NCBI GenBank assembly: GCA_964496245.1
Contig: CAZBZG010000123.1
Span: forward strand, 1-12,705
Reading direction: 5' to 3'
DNA length: 12,705 bases
Origin: CAZBZG01 sp964496245
GTDB lineage: Bacteria > Planctomycetota > SZUA-567
Shown here piece after piece: positions 6,954 to 12,705 of this stretch. A program made the position numbers and the translations under genes. The notes under the pieces were generated by a model, which was not told where the DNA came from, did not search any database, and saw only the letters and a list, made by a program, of their open reading frames with translations. The number at the start of each line of letters is the position of its first letter. Positions within the stretch are counted from its first letter, which is position 1.

Positions 6954-8444
6954 CTATTTGAGCGCGTTCTGCATGCGGACGCGCGGGAGCGTCTGGCCGC
7001 CGCGCGAGCCGGATCGGGTCTCCTGGCGCGCAAACCACTGGAGCAGGTGTTCGGTGAGTTCGCGGCGTACGCCCTCATGCGCCGGCTCCGCCCAGAGGTT
7101 GTGCTGCTCCAGCGGGTCGCTCTCCATGTCGTAGAGTTCGCCCGTTGGATCGTCCGTGCCGTGCCAGAGGTTCAGCTTGTAGCGGTCGGTGCGCAGCATG
7201 GTGGCGTTGAGCGGCGGATCCCAGTAGGGCGTGCGCGTGGGCTCGCTGGTGAGGCCGCTGTTGCGATAGCAGCAGACGGTTGCGTCGTGCACGCGCTCCG
7301 TCTCGCCGGCGGCGAGCGGGAGGATGTCGCGCGCTTCGGGCATGAGGCCGGCCAGCTCGTCTGGGGCGAGGCCCGCGGCTGCGAGCAGGGTGGCGGCGAG
7401 GTCGTGGTTCTGCACCAGCGCGGGCACGGACCGGCCGCCGCTGAAGCGCGCGGGCCAACGCAGGAGCAGGGGCACGCGCACGTTGGCGTCGTAGAAGAAC
7501 GCGCCTTTGACCAGCAGGCCGTGGTCGCCCAGCATGTCGCCGTGGTCGCTCGTGAACACGACGAGCGTGTTGTCCTTGAGTCCGGCCGCCTCCAGCGCAT
7601 CCAGCACGCGGCCGAATTCCTGGTCTGCGAACGCGATCGAAGCGTGGTACCCCAGGCGCATGCGGCGGATGTCTTCCTCCGTGAAGTTGCTGAAGTCGCC
7701 GAGGTAGGATCCGTGGTGCTCGCGCCTGATGGCCGCGGGCAGCCCGCCGAAGCCGGGTTCGCGTACCAACGGTGCCGGGAGTTTGGCGGGATCGATGAGG
7801 TCGGCCATCTCCCTGGGATAGTCCTCGTATGGATTGTGCGGATCGAAGAGGCTCATCATGGCGAAGAAGGGCTTATCGCGGTCGTGACGCTGGAGGAAGT
7901 CGATGGTGCGGTCCGCCGCCCACCGGGTCATGTGCACCTCCTGCGGATGGTGGAGCACGCTGCGGCCGTCCTGCAGGAGTCTGGCGTGGAAGTCCGGATG
8001 ATTCCGCGCGAGCCACTGGGCGTAGGCCTGGTGGGGCGCGTCCATGCGCAGGCACGCCTCTATGCAGAGTTCGAACACGTCGAATCCGTCGTTGGGGTGG
8101 CGCCTGTTGTGCTCGAAGTCCACGGAACTCACGTGGAGCTTGCCGAAGAGCGCGGTGGTGTACCCGGCTTCCTGGAGGCGGCGGGTGAAGAGCACCTCGT
8201 CTTGGGGCAGATTGTCGTAGAGCCGGTAGACGCCGTGGCCGGGGAGGGGTTTTCCCGTGAACATGCTCGCGCGGCTCGGCGTGCAGATGGGGTTGTCCAC
8301 ATAGTCGTGTTCGAAGCGCGCGCCCTCGGCCGCCAGGCGGTCGAGGTTGGGCGTGTGCGCGCACGCACATCCGTAGCAGCCGAGCGAATCGTAGCGCTGC
8401 TGGTCGGTCATGAGGAAGAGGATGTTGGGCCGGTCATTCGGCAC
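6954..8444 (-). CDS. Sulfatase (formylglycine type, CTPSR)
   Basis: This is a complete 496-aa sulfatase. RPNILFLMTDQQR (residues 5-17) supplies D14, and the FGly signature is the textbook C54-T-P-S-R58. K102 and H104 (FGKLH), H203 (DPHNPYED), D300 and H301 (TSDHGD) and K313 complete the expected active-site residues. The C-terminal block GELYDMESDPLEQHNL (435-450) is typical of the family. The GTG at 8444 overlaps the end of the aldolase gene by 11 nt and is preceded by AAGGA at 8-nt spacing. No signal peptide is visible. The N-terminal block resembles the sulfatase at 1886-3391, but the middle regions differ strongly, so the three operon sulfatases are probably not recent copies and may act on different sulfate positions. 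Substrate unknown. Confidence 0.95.
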   Translation of the reverse strand: MPNDRPNILFLMTDQQRYDSLGCYGCACAHTPNLDRLAAEGARFEHDYVDNPICTPSRASMFTGKPLPGHGVYRLYDNLPQDEVLFTRRLQEAGYTTALFGKLHVSSVDFEHNRRHPNDGFDVFELCIEACLRMDAPHQAYAQWLARNHPDFHARLLQDGRSVLHHPQEVHMTRWAADRTIDFLQRHDRDKPFFAMMSLFDPHNPYEDYPREMADLIDPAKLPAPLVREPGFGGLPAAIRREHHGSYLGDFSNFTEEDIRRMRLGYHASIAFADQEFGRVLDALEAAGLKDNTLVVFTSDHGDMLGDHGLLVKGAFFYDANVRVPLLLRWPARFSGGRSVPALVQNHDLAATLLAAAGLAPDELAGLMPEARDILPLAAGETERVHDATVCCYRNSGLTSEPTRTPYWDPPLNATMLRTDRYKLNLWHGTDDPTGELYDMESDPLEQHNLWAEPAHEGVRRELTEHLLQWFARQETRSGSRGGQTLPRVRMQNALK

Positions 8445-9447
8445 GGGGCGAATCCTTCTCGTCTGAGGCTAGAGCGGACGCGGGCGCCGGCTGACGCGGG
8501 CCCTGCACGCCAAGGCCTGCGGCGCGGAGTTCGTCGAGGTGTTGTTGCACCTGCTCGCGCTCGGCTTCCCGGAAGCGGTGGAAGGGCTCGGCCAGGAAGT
8601 CGCTGCAGATCTCCATGAGGTCGAGCGCGCACTTGATGCCTTTGAGGATGCTCGAGGAGTAGTGGCCCACGCTGTAGATCGTGTTCACGATCCGGATGAC
8701 CTGAGCGTGGTGTGCTTCGAGCGCGGCGAGGTCGCGCGCGCACGCTGCCTCGTAGAGGCCGACGTACAACTCGGGGAAGAGGTTGGCCCCGCCGCTCACC
8801 CCGCCGTGCGCGCCAAAGAGCAGGGCCTCGGCGAGCAGGTCCTCCGGGCCGATCAGCAGGCTGAGATCGGGCCGGGCTGCGAAGAGCGGCCGGACCTGGT
8901 GGAAGTACCGCATGTCGGCCGAGCTGTCCTTGAGCCCGGCCACATTATCGAGCGCGAGGAGCGCTTTGAGCGTGGCGGGTTCGAATGCGATCTTGGTGCA
9001 GCCCGGCATGTTGTAGAGCATGAGCGGCAGGGGCAGCTCGGGCACGAGATGCTGGAAGTACTCCTGGAGTTCGGCCTGCCCGGCCTGGAAGTAGAACGGC
9101 GGCGCGCTCACGAGCGCGTCCGCGCCGCAGGCGGCCGCGTGTTCGGCCATGCGGATCGATTCGGCGAACGCCGCGTCCGTGATGCCCACGAGCACGGGCA
9201 CGCGGCCCTGTACCTGGCTGCAGACGCGCTCGATCAGGTTTCGCCGCAGCGCGTGGCTCAGGCTCGGGCCCTCGCCCGTGGTGCCGAGGATGAAGAGCCC
9301 GTGCACGCCTCCGCCCAGCACGTGTTCGATCAGACGTTCGAGTCCGGCCTCGTCGATCCGGTCCCGGCCGGCGAGCGGGGTGACGAGCGGCGGGATGATG
9401 CCGCGAAAAACGGGCCCGGATGCTTGTTGTACAGGTTCCTTGGCCAT
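8434..9447 (-). CDS. DapA/NanA-family Schiff-base aldolase or lyase
   Basis: This 337-aa TIM-barrel protein belongs to the dihydrodipicolinate synthase / N-acetylneuraminate lyase superfamily. The GTTGE motif lies at residues 55-59, the catalytic Tyr145 in YNMPG, and the Schiff-base Lys173 in GLKDSS. DapA has YNVPSR here, whose Arg binds the substrate carboxylate; this protein has YNMPGC, with Cys150 in place of Arg. That argues against lysine biosynthesis and for a catabolic aldolase acting on a 2-keto-3-deoxy acid or related ulosonic acid. It is longer than usual (about 290-300 aa): the last 25 or so residues, rich in Ala, Pro and Ser, look unstructured. The ATG at 9447 lies 14 nt after the propeller gene stop, with AGGAG a rather distant 11 nt upstream. 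Together with two sialidase-like genes, NanA-like activity is possible, but the motif is not diagnostic of it. Confidence 0.9.
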   Translation of the reverse strand: MAKEPVQQASGPVFRGIIPPLVTPLAGRDRIDEAGLERLIEHVLGGGVHGLFILGTTGEGPSLSHALRRNLIERVCSQVQGRVPVLVGITDAAFAESIRMAEHAAACGADALVSAPPFYFQAGQAELQEYFQHLVPELPLPLMLYNMPGCTKIAFEPATLKALLALDNVAGLKDSSADMRYFHQVRPLFAARPDLSLLIGPEDLLAEALLFGAHGGVSGGANLFPELYVGLYEAACARDLAALEAHHAQVIRIVNTIYSVGHYSSSILKGIKCALDLMEICSDFLAEPFHRFREAEREQVQQHLDELRAAGLGVQGPRQPAPASALASDEKDSPRAE

Positions 9448-9461
9448 GCGAGACGTTTCTC

Positions 9462-10685
9462 CTACTGTTCGGCCGCTGCGTCCCCGATGCCGAGGTCGGC
9501 CAGGGAAACGCAGGTGATGCCGATGTCTTCCTTGGTGAGCGAATACTGCACCCAGAGTCTGCCGTCGTGCACCAGGGGGCTCGGGTACTGGCCGCTAGAG
9601 AACCGGCCGCGTCCCTTGATGTCGGGGAAGCGCACTTCGTACTCGTCTGCATGCAGGGCATAAACGCGCGTGAAGCGCTTGCCGTCCGCGCTCACAGCCA
9701 CGGTCAGGGGCGAGCGCATGTAGTGGCGGACCTCGTCCGCATTGTCGAAGGCTGGGGCCACCTGGTTGCCCACGAGCAGGACCGTGCCGTCTGCGAGTGT
9801 AACGGTCGCACTCAGGCTGGGGCTGTCGGGGATGTTCGTGGGCCGGGCTGGCGGCCAGGCGCCGGTGTCAGCGTTGCGCTCGCTCACGTACAAGCGGTGC
9901 GAGTAGGCGGTGTCGCGCAACAGCATGATCCACGCGCCGTCCGGCCGCTGGAAGACGGCGGGTTCGCACAGGCGGTGGCCGTCTTCGGCTGCGTGCGGGA
10001 AGCGGAAGACGCCCTCGAAGTCCCAGCTGGGGAGGTGGCTGGGCCGGCTGTTGGCCTGGCGCAGACGGCCGTCCGTGGGGTCGTCTGCGAGCGGGATGGC
10101 GAAGGCGGGGTGGATCTTGTCGCCAGTGGCAAAGACCGATCCCATGCCACCGTCCGGTGCCACCGCACGCGCGATCGGCGCATACCCCTCGCGTGCACGC
10201 GCGGGATGCTCTTTGTCGCGCACAGCCGCGGGAGGTTGAGTCCTCTCAAAGTCCGTAAACCCCACGTTCTCGTGCACGCCTGCCACGGCATAGAGCGTGT
10301 CGCCGAGGGGCACCCATCGGAACGCGGTCAGGGCGAGGCCCGTCTCTTCGCTGGGCTTGATCGGCCCGGGCGGGGCGAAGAGTTCGGTCCAGCTACTCCA
10401 GTCGCCTCCATCCGGGGACGTGGCATGGAGCACGCGCTGGCCCGGGCCGTCTTCGCCAAAGGGATGGCAGCTCCACATGGCGTGGAACGCCCCTCCATGC
10501 CAGCAGAGCTGGGAGTGGTGGTTGTACGCGCCGTCCTCACGCGTGGCGTGGTAGATGGTGGCGTGCCGGGCGTGTGCGAGCGGGGGAAAGCCGGCAGCCG
10601 GCTGGTCGGGGTCGGGTCGGGGGCAGTCCCACAGGGAGACGACCGGTACGCCTGCTGCGGTGGTGGTTTGGCGGACGGCTGTCAT
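9462..10685 (-). CDS. Sialidase-like (BNR superfamily) beta-propeller protein, degenerate Asp boxes
   Basis: This 407-aa protein resembles exo-alpha-sialidase-type propellers found in sulfatase-rich operons. Near the N-terminus is a YNHHSQLCWHGGAFHAMWS block (54-72), followed by PGQRVLHATSPDGGDW (81-96), where SPDGGDW is a degenerate Asp box. A second, SADGKRF, lies at 332-338. EPAVFQRPDGAWIMLLRD (241-258) and SGQYPSPLVHDGRLWVQYS (364-382) are further propeller-blade strands with recognisable family character. The ATG at 10685 overlaps the lacI stop as ATGA, with a perfect AGGAGG 7 nt upstream, so it is likely well translated. There is no signal peptide. It is quite unlike the other propeller (5606-6898), so the two may handle different linkages. 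The enzyme class is uncertain: sialidase, other glycoside hydrolase or lyase. Confidence 0.82.
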   Translation of the reverse strand: MTAVRQTTTAAGVPVVSLWDCPRPDPDQPAAGFPPLAHARHATIYHATREDGAYNHHSQLCWHGGAFHAMWSCHPFGEDGPGQRVLHATSPDGGDWSSWTELFAPPGPIKPSEETGLALTAFRWVPLGDTLYAVAGVHENVGFTDFERTQPPAAVRDKEHPARAREGYAPIARAVAPDGGMGSVFATGDKIHPAFAIPLADDPTDGRLRQANSRPSHLPSWDFEGVFRFPHAAEDGHRLCEPAVFQRPDGAWIMLLRDTAYSHRLYVSERNADTGAWPPARPTNIPDSPSLSATVTLADGTVLLVGNQVAPAFDNADEVRHYMRSPLTVAVSADGKRFTRVYALHADEYEVRFPDIKGRGRFSSGQYPSPLVHDGRLWVQYSLTKEDIGITCVSLADLGIGDAAAEQ

Positions 10686-11740
10686 GCCTCGGCCTCCTCT
10701 GCGGTCTCGCGCCGGACCAAACGGCTCCCGTCAAACAGGACCCGGATCGGCTTGGACTCGCCCGTGCGCATGATCTCGACCACGAGACGAGCGGCCTCCT
10801 GGGCCATGGCCACCGACGGGTGGTCGAAGCTCGTGAGCGTAGGATCGCGCAGGGCGTTCAGACGGTAGTCCTCGCCCACGAGCAGCACGTCCTGATGCGG
10901 CCGCAGGTCGCAGAGGCGCAGGGCCACGCGAGCGCCCACGGCCAGCACCCCGGTCAGCGCGTAGACCGCATCCACGTGGTGGCCCTGTTTGAGGAAGGCG
11001 AGCAAACCTTCGCGCGCGGCAAATTCGTCCAGCCCGTCGCACACCGCTTCGGCCGGTTGCGGCTGCCCGGCGTCATCGTACGCAGACTTGAAGCCCTGGT
11101 ACCGCCGCTCGACCGACTGGCTCATGCGCTTGGGCCGCACCAGGCAGGGGTGCTGGACGCCCTGCTGGAGAAATCGCCCGGCTGCCTCGCGCCCCACGCG
11201 GTCCTCGTCCGCATAGACGCAGCTGTAGCCCGGAATCAGACGGCCGAACAGGACCAGGGGCAGGGGCACGGGGTGTTCGGCCAGGAACGCATCGTCCTCG
11301 GGGATGGTATTCGTGAGCACCACGCCGTTGAACCGCGTGCCGTCGAGCAGGCCCGGCAGTTCCTGGAGCCGGCCGTGTTCGAAGGTCTCGATCGTGATCT
11401 GCAGGGGAATGCCCTGGTCGGCCAGAAGCTTGGCGCCAAAGAGCTGGACGCCCCGCACGATGGGGCCGGCGAGCACGAGCGGGGTCTCCAGGGAGGTCGC
11501 TACGGCGAGGATGAGGGGCTCGGTGGAGGTGCGGCGCGCGCGCAGGCGGCGCGCCGTGATGTGGGGCACATACCCAAGGGTCCGGGCGGCCGTGCGGACC
11601 TTGGCGACCGCCTTGTCCGAGACCCGCATCTCCTTGGCCCGGCCGTTCAGCACGAAGGACACGGTGGAGACCGAGACCCCGGCTGCTTTTGCGATGTCCT
11701 TGATGCGTATGCGGTTGGCGTTTTTTCTGGCCGTTGCCAC
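10682..11740 (-). CDS. LacI-family transcriptional regulator, first gene of the operon
   Basis: This is a 352-aa LacI/GalR repressor. The N-terminal helix-turn-helix, IKDIAKAAGVSVSTVSFVLNG, covers residues 13-33, and the hinge region HITARRLRARRT (60-71) follows GYVP. The remaining 270 or so residues form the periplasmic-binding-protein-like effector domain, with the C-terminal FDHPSVAMAQEAARLVVEIM block (329-348) seen in this family. The start is GTG at 11740, with GGGGAG 6 nt upstream. The gene's stop overlaps the next start as ATGA, so regulator and enzymes share one transcript. Two CG-centred palindromic operators lie between its promoter and its start, implying autoregulation that would also control all downstream genes. 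The effector is unknown; a breakdown product of the operon's substrate is likely by analogy with sugar-responsive LacI proteins. Confidence 0.95.
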   Translation of the reverse strand: MATARKNANRIRIKDIAKAAGVSVSTVSFVLNGRAKEMRVSDKAVAKVRTAARTLGYVPHITARRLRARRTSTEPLILAVATSLETPLVLAGPIVRGVQLFGAKLLADQGIPLQITIETFEHGRLQELPGLLDGTRFNGVVLTNTIPEDDAFLAEHPVPLPLVLFGRLIPGYSCVYADEDRVGREAAGRFLQQGVQHPCLVRPKRMSQSVERRYQGFKSAYDDAGQPQPAEAVCDGLDEFAAREGLLAFLKQGHHVDAVYALTGVLAVGARVALRLCDLRPHQDVLLVGEDYRLNALRDPTLTSFDHPSVAMAQEAARLVVEIMRTGESKPIRVLFDGSRLVRRETAEEAEA

Positions 11741-11753
11741 AACGAGCTCCCCA

Positions 11754-11769
11754 GCAAAAACGATCTAGC
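11754..11769. promoter_or_regulatory. Putative second LacI-family operator O2
   Basis: GCAAAAACGATCTAGC matches O1 at 12 of 16 positions, including the central CG, and is partly palindromic (10 of 16). It lies exactly 21 bp from O1, two helical turns, so two repressor dimers would bind the same face of the DNA. It sits just upstream of the lacI ribosome-binding site (11747-11752). It is weaker than O1 and could be a lower-affinity or cooperative site. Confidence 0.5.
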
Positions 11770-11774
11770 TCTAG

Positions 11775-11790
11775 GCTAAAACGTCTTAGC
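11775..11790. promoter_or_regulatory. Putative LacI-family operator O1
   Basis: The 16-bp sequence GCTAAAACGTCTTAGC is a near-perfect palindrome centred on CG (11782/11783), with one mismatched base pair. A central CG within an even-length palindrome is the hallmark of LacI/GalR operators, recognised by the hinge helices. It lies about 3-18 bp downstream of the predicted start of transcription, a position where a bound repressor would block initiation or early elongation. The encoded LacI protein is the obvious ligand (inference). Confidence 0.72.
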
Positions 11791-11799
11791 TTTTCTGGT

Positions 11800-11828
11800 A
11801 TCGTAGCCCATGGCAGGACGGTTGTCAA
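11800..11828 (-). promoter_or_regulatory. Sigma70-like promoter of the lacI-sulfatase operon
   Basis: On the minus strand, an exact TTGACA (11823-11828) is followed by a 17-bp spacer and TACGAT (11800-11805; 4 of 6 matches to TATAAT, with the key TA..AT). Transcription would start near 11793-11794, giving a leader of about 53 nt that includes both operators and the lacI ribosome-binding site. The exact -35 and ideal spacing are unlikely by chance in such GC-rich DNA. I see no second candidate of this quality between here and the left edge. Confidence 0.78.
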
Positions 11829-11878
11829 GCGGCTGCTAGGGGAAAAATCGGGATCGAGCAGGCAAACCGGCGGATGTC

Positions 11879-12001
11879 GGGTGCCATGCCCACCCTTGGG
11901 TGGGCATGCCTCTTTCTTGGTGGGATGCCATCATCCGGGAGGTGTCGCGATTCTGGAAGGGAGAGCGACTGCATGCCCACCCAAGGGTGGGCATGGCACC
12001 C
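11879..12001. repeat. REPIN-like element: two inverted 31-bp palindromic units
   Basis: The unit at 11879-11909 is repeated as its exact reverse complement at 11971-12001, with 61 bp between them. Each unit carries its own hairpin: CATGCCCACCC, a 2-nt centre (TT in the first, AA in the second), then GGGTGGGCATG, at 11885-11908 and 11972-11995. The spacer holds a smaller hairpin, GGATG-CCAT-CATCC, at 11923-11936. A pair of palindromic units in opposite orientation is the form of REPINs mobilised by RAYT transposases. No T-tract follows either hairpin, so they are not obvious terminators. No transposase gene is in the window. Identity as a REPIN depends on finding many copies in the genome. Confidence 0.75.
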
Positions 12002-12221
12002 CTCACATCCACCCAACACTGCATCTGGTGGTTGCGGGAACGTGGGGGGGGAACGTGGGGACGGGCACGGGCGTACGCTCCGCGGCAGAGCCAGTCTGCA
12101 TTTTCGTGAACCCCCGCCCGGATCTACGCGTCTACAGGGGCGACCATGGCGCGGGCGGAACAGGATGCCCCCAGCTGCTGGCAGAGACGTCAGACGACCC
12201 CATACCAGAAAGGCGACGATC
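12002..12221. other. Intergenic stretch upstream of the VIT-domain gene
   Basis: With 11741-12001 this makes up the 481-bp divergent intergenic region. It contains an 11-bp direct repeat, GGAACGTGGGG, at 12037-12047 and 12050-12060. A ribosome-binding site (GAAAGG, 12208-12213) lies 8 nt before the ATG at 12222. I could not identify a convincing -35/-10 pair, a LacI-type operator or an RNA gene here. Short open frames through it look like chance. Confidence 0.55.
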
Positions 12222-12705
12222 ATGACGGCACGCAGACGAAGCACAGCAGCGGTTCTCGCAGGTCTCCTGCTCGCACTCTGCACCTGGACGCAGGCGGGCG
12301 AAGCGGAGAAGAAGGAGGCCAAGCCGCCCGCTGTGGAGGACGAGGTCACGCAGGGGGCGCTGCGCATCCAGCAGGAAGACGGCAGTATCGTGGAATGTCC
12401 GCTCAAGCACACGGACGTCAAGGCCACGATCTCGGGCTTCCTCGCCCGGGTCACGGTCACCCAGACCTTCCACAATCCGCTCGACGAGAAGATCGAGGCC
12501 GTCTACGTCTTTCCGCTGCCGCACAAGGCGGCGGTGGACGGCATGACCATGCGGATCGGCGAGCGCCGCATTGTGGGCCTGATCAAGCGCAGAGCTGTGG
12601 CGCGCGAGATCTACGAGCAGGCCCTGGCCCAGGGCCAGACCGCAGCCCTGCTCGAGCAGGAGCGACCCAACATCTTCACCCAGTCGGTGGGCAACATCGC
12701 ACCCA
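12222..12705 (+). CDS. VIT-domain protein with signal peptide, partial (C-terminus beyond the right edge)
   Basis: The first 161 residues are visible. A signal peptide is clear: basic MTARRR, a hydrophobic stretch AAVLAGLLLALC (residues 9-20), and probable cleavage after TQA (about residue 25). The Cys is preceded by Leu, so it does not make a good lipobox. After a charged linker (about 26-40) comes a VIT (vault / inter-alpha-trypsin) domain: ARVTVTQTFHNP (about 75-86), then IEAVYVFPLP, AREIYEQALAQGQTAALLEQ and NIFTQSVGNIAP at the break. In such proteins VIT is usually followed by a von Willebrand A domain, sometimes with a C-terminal membrane or sortase-type anchor; that part is off the edge. 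The protein is probably exported and involved in surface or protein-protein contacts. It is transcribed away from the catabolic operon and has no evident link to it. Confidence 0.9.
   Translation, partial: MTARRRSTAAVLAGLLLALCTWTQAGEAEKKEAKPPAVEDEVTQGALRIQQEDGSIVECPLKHTDVKATISGFLARVTVTQTFHNPLDEKIEAVYVFPLPHKAAVDGMTMRIGERRIVGLIKRRAVAREIYEQALAQGQTAALLEQERPNIFTQSVGNIAP

Noticed and set aside
11879..12001. The palindromes as rho-independent terminators or as a CRISPR array
   Set aside because: No T-tract follows the hairpins on either strand, and the region is upstream of both flanking genes, where no transcript should end. There are only two units, in opposite orientation, which does not fit a CRISPR array.
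11734..12225. Plus-strand 163-aa and minus-strand 216-aa (11825-12475) open frames across the intergenic region
   Set aside because: They run through the palindromic repeats and, in the second case, antisense to the VIT gene. No domain, ribosome-binding site or plausible composition supports them.

Overview
The window is GC-rich bacterial DNA. Ten genes lie head to tail on the minus strand (about 11740 down past position 1), and one divergent gene starts on the plus strand at 12222 and runs off the right edge. Three formylglycine-type sulfatases in one operon, with sialidase-like propellers, URO-D-fold proteins and a FAD_oxidored-type protein, is a mix typical of glycan-degrading PVC bacteria (Kiritimatiellota, Lentisphaerota, Planctomycetota) or similar sulfatase-rich lineages. 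The lineage is an inference from gene content; there is no rRNA or other marker gene here.

Layout in transcription order, right to left: LacI-family regulator (10682-11740); sialidase-like beta-propeller (9462-10685); DapA/NanA-family Schiff-base aldolase (8434-9447); sulfatase (6954-8444); Asp-box sialidase-like propeller (5606-6898); two adjacent URO-D/MtaA-fold proteins (4515-5585 and 3388-4518); sulfatase (1886-3391); FAD-dependent oxidoreductase (591-1889); and a third sulfatase cut by the left edge (1-576). Junctions are 4-nt NTGA overlaps (four times), one 11-nt overlap, or gaps of 14 to 55 nt. No terminator-like hairpin lies between genes, so this looks like one transcript. A strong sigma70-like promoter (exact TTGACA, 17-bp spacer, TACGAT) sits upstream of lacI. 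It is followed by two LacI-type CG-centred operators exactly 21 bp apart, which suggests autoregulation of the whole operon.

The likely job, by inference, is intracellular breakdown of an imported sulfated, possibly methylated, acidic sugar derivative. Sulfatases would remove sulfate esters and propeller enzymes would cleave or bind the glycan. The aldolase would split a 2-keto-3-deoxy or ulosonic-type acid. The URO-D proteins, which carry the zinc-type H-x-C motif of corrinoid methyltransferases, might handle methyl groups, and the FAD enzyme would do a redox step. No product with a visible N-terminus has a signal peptide, and no transporter or SusC/D pair is present, so uptake must be encoded elsewhere.

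The 481-bp divergent intergenic region (11741-12221) also holds a REPIN-like element: two identical 31-bp palindromic units in inverted orientation, 61 bp apart. The plus-strand gene at 12222 encodes an exported VIT-domain protein that looks unrelated to the operon.
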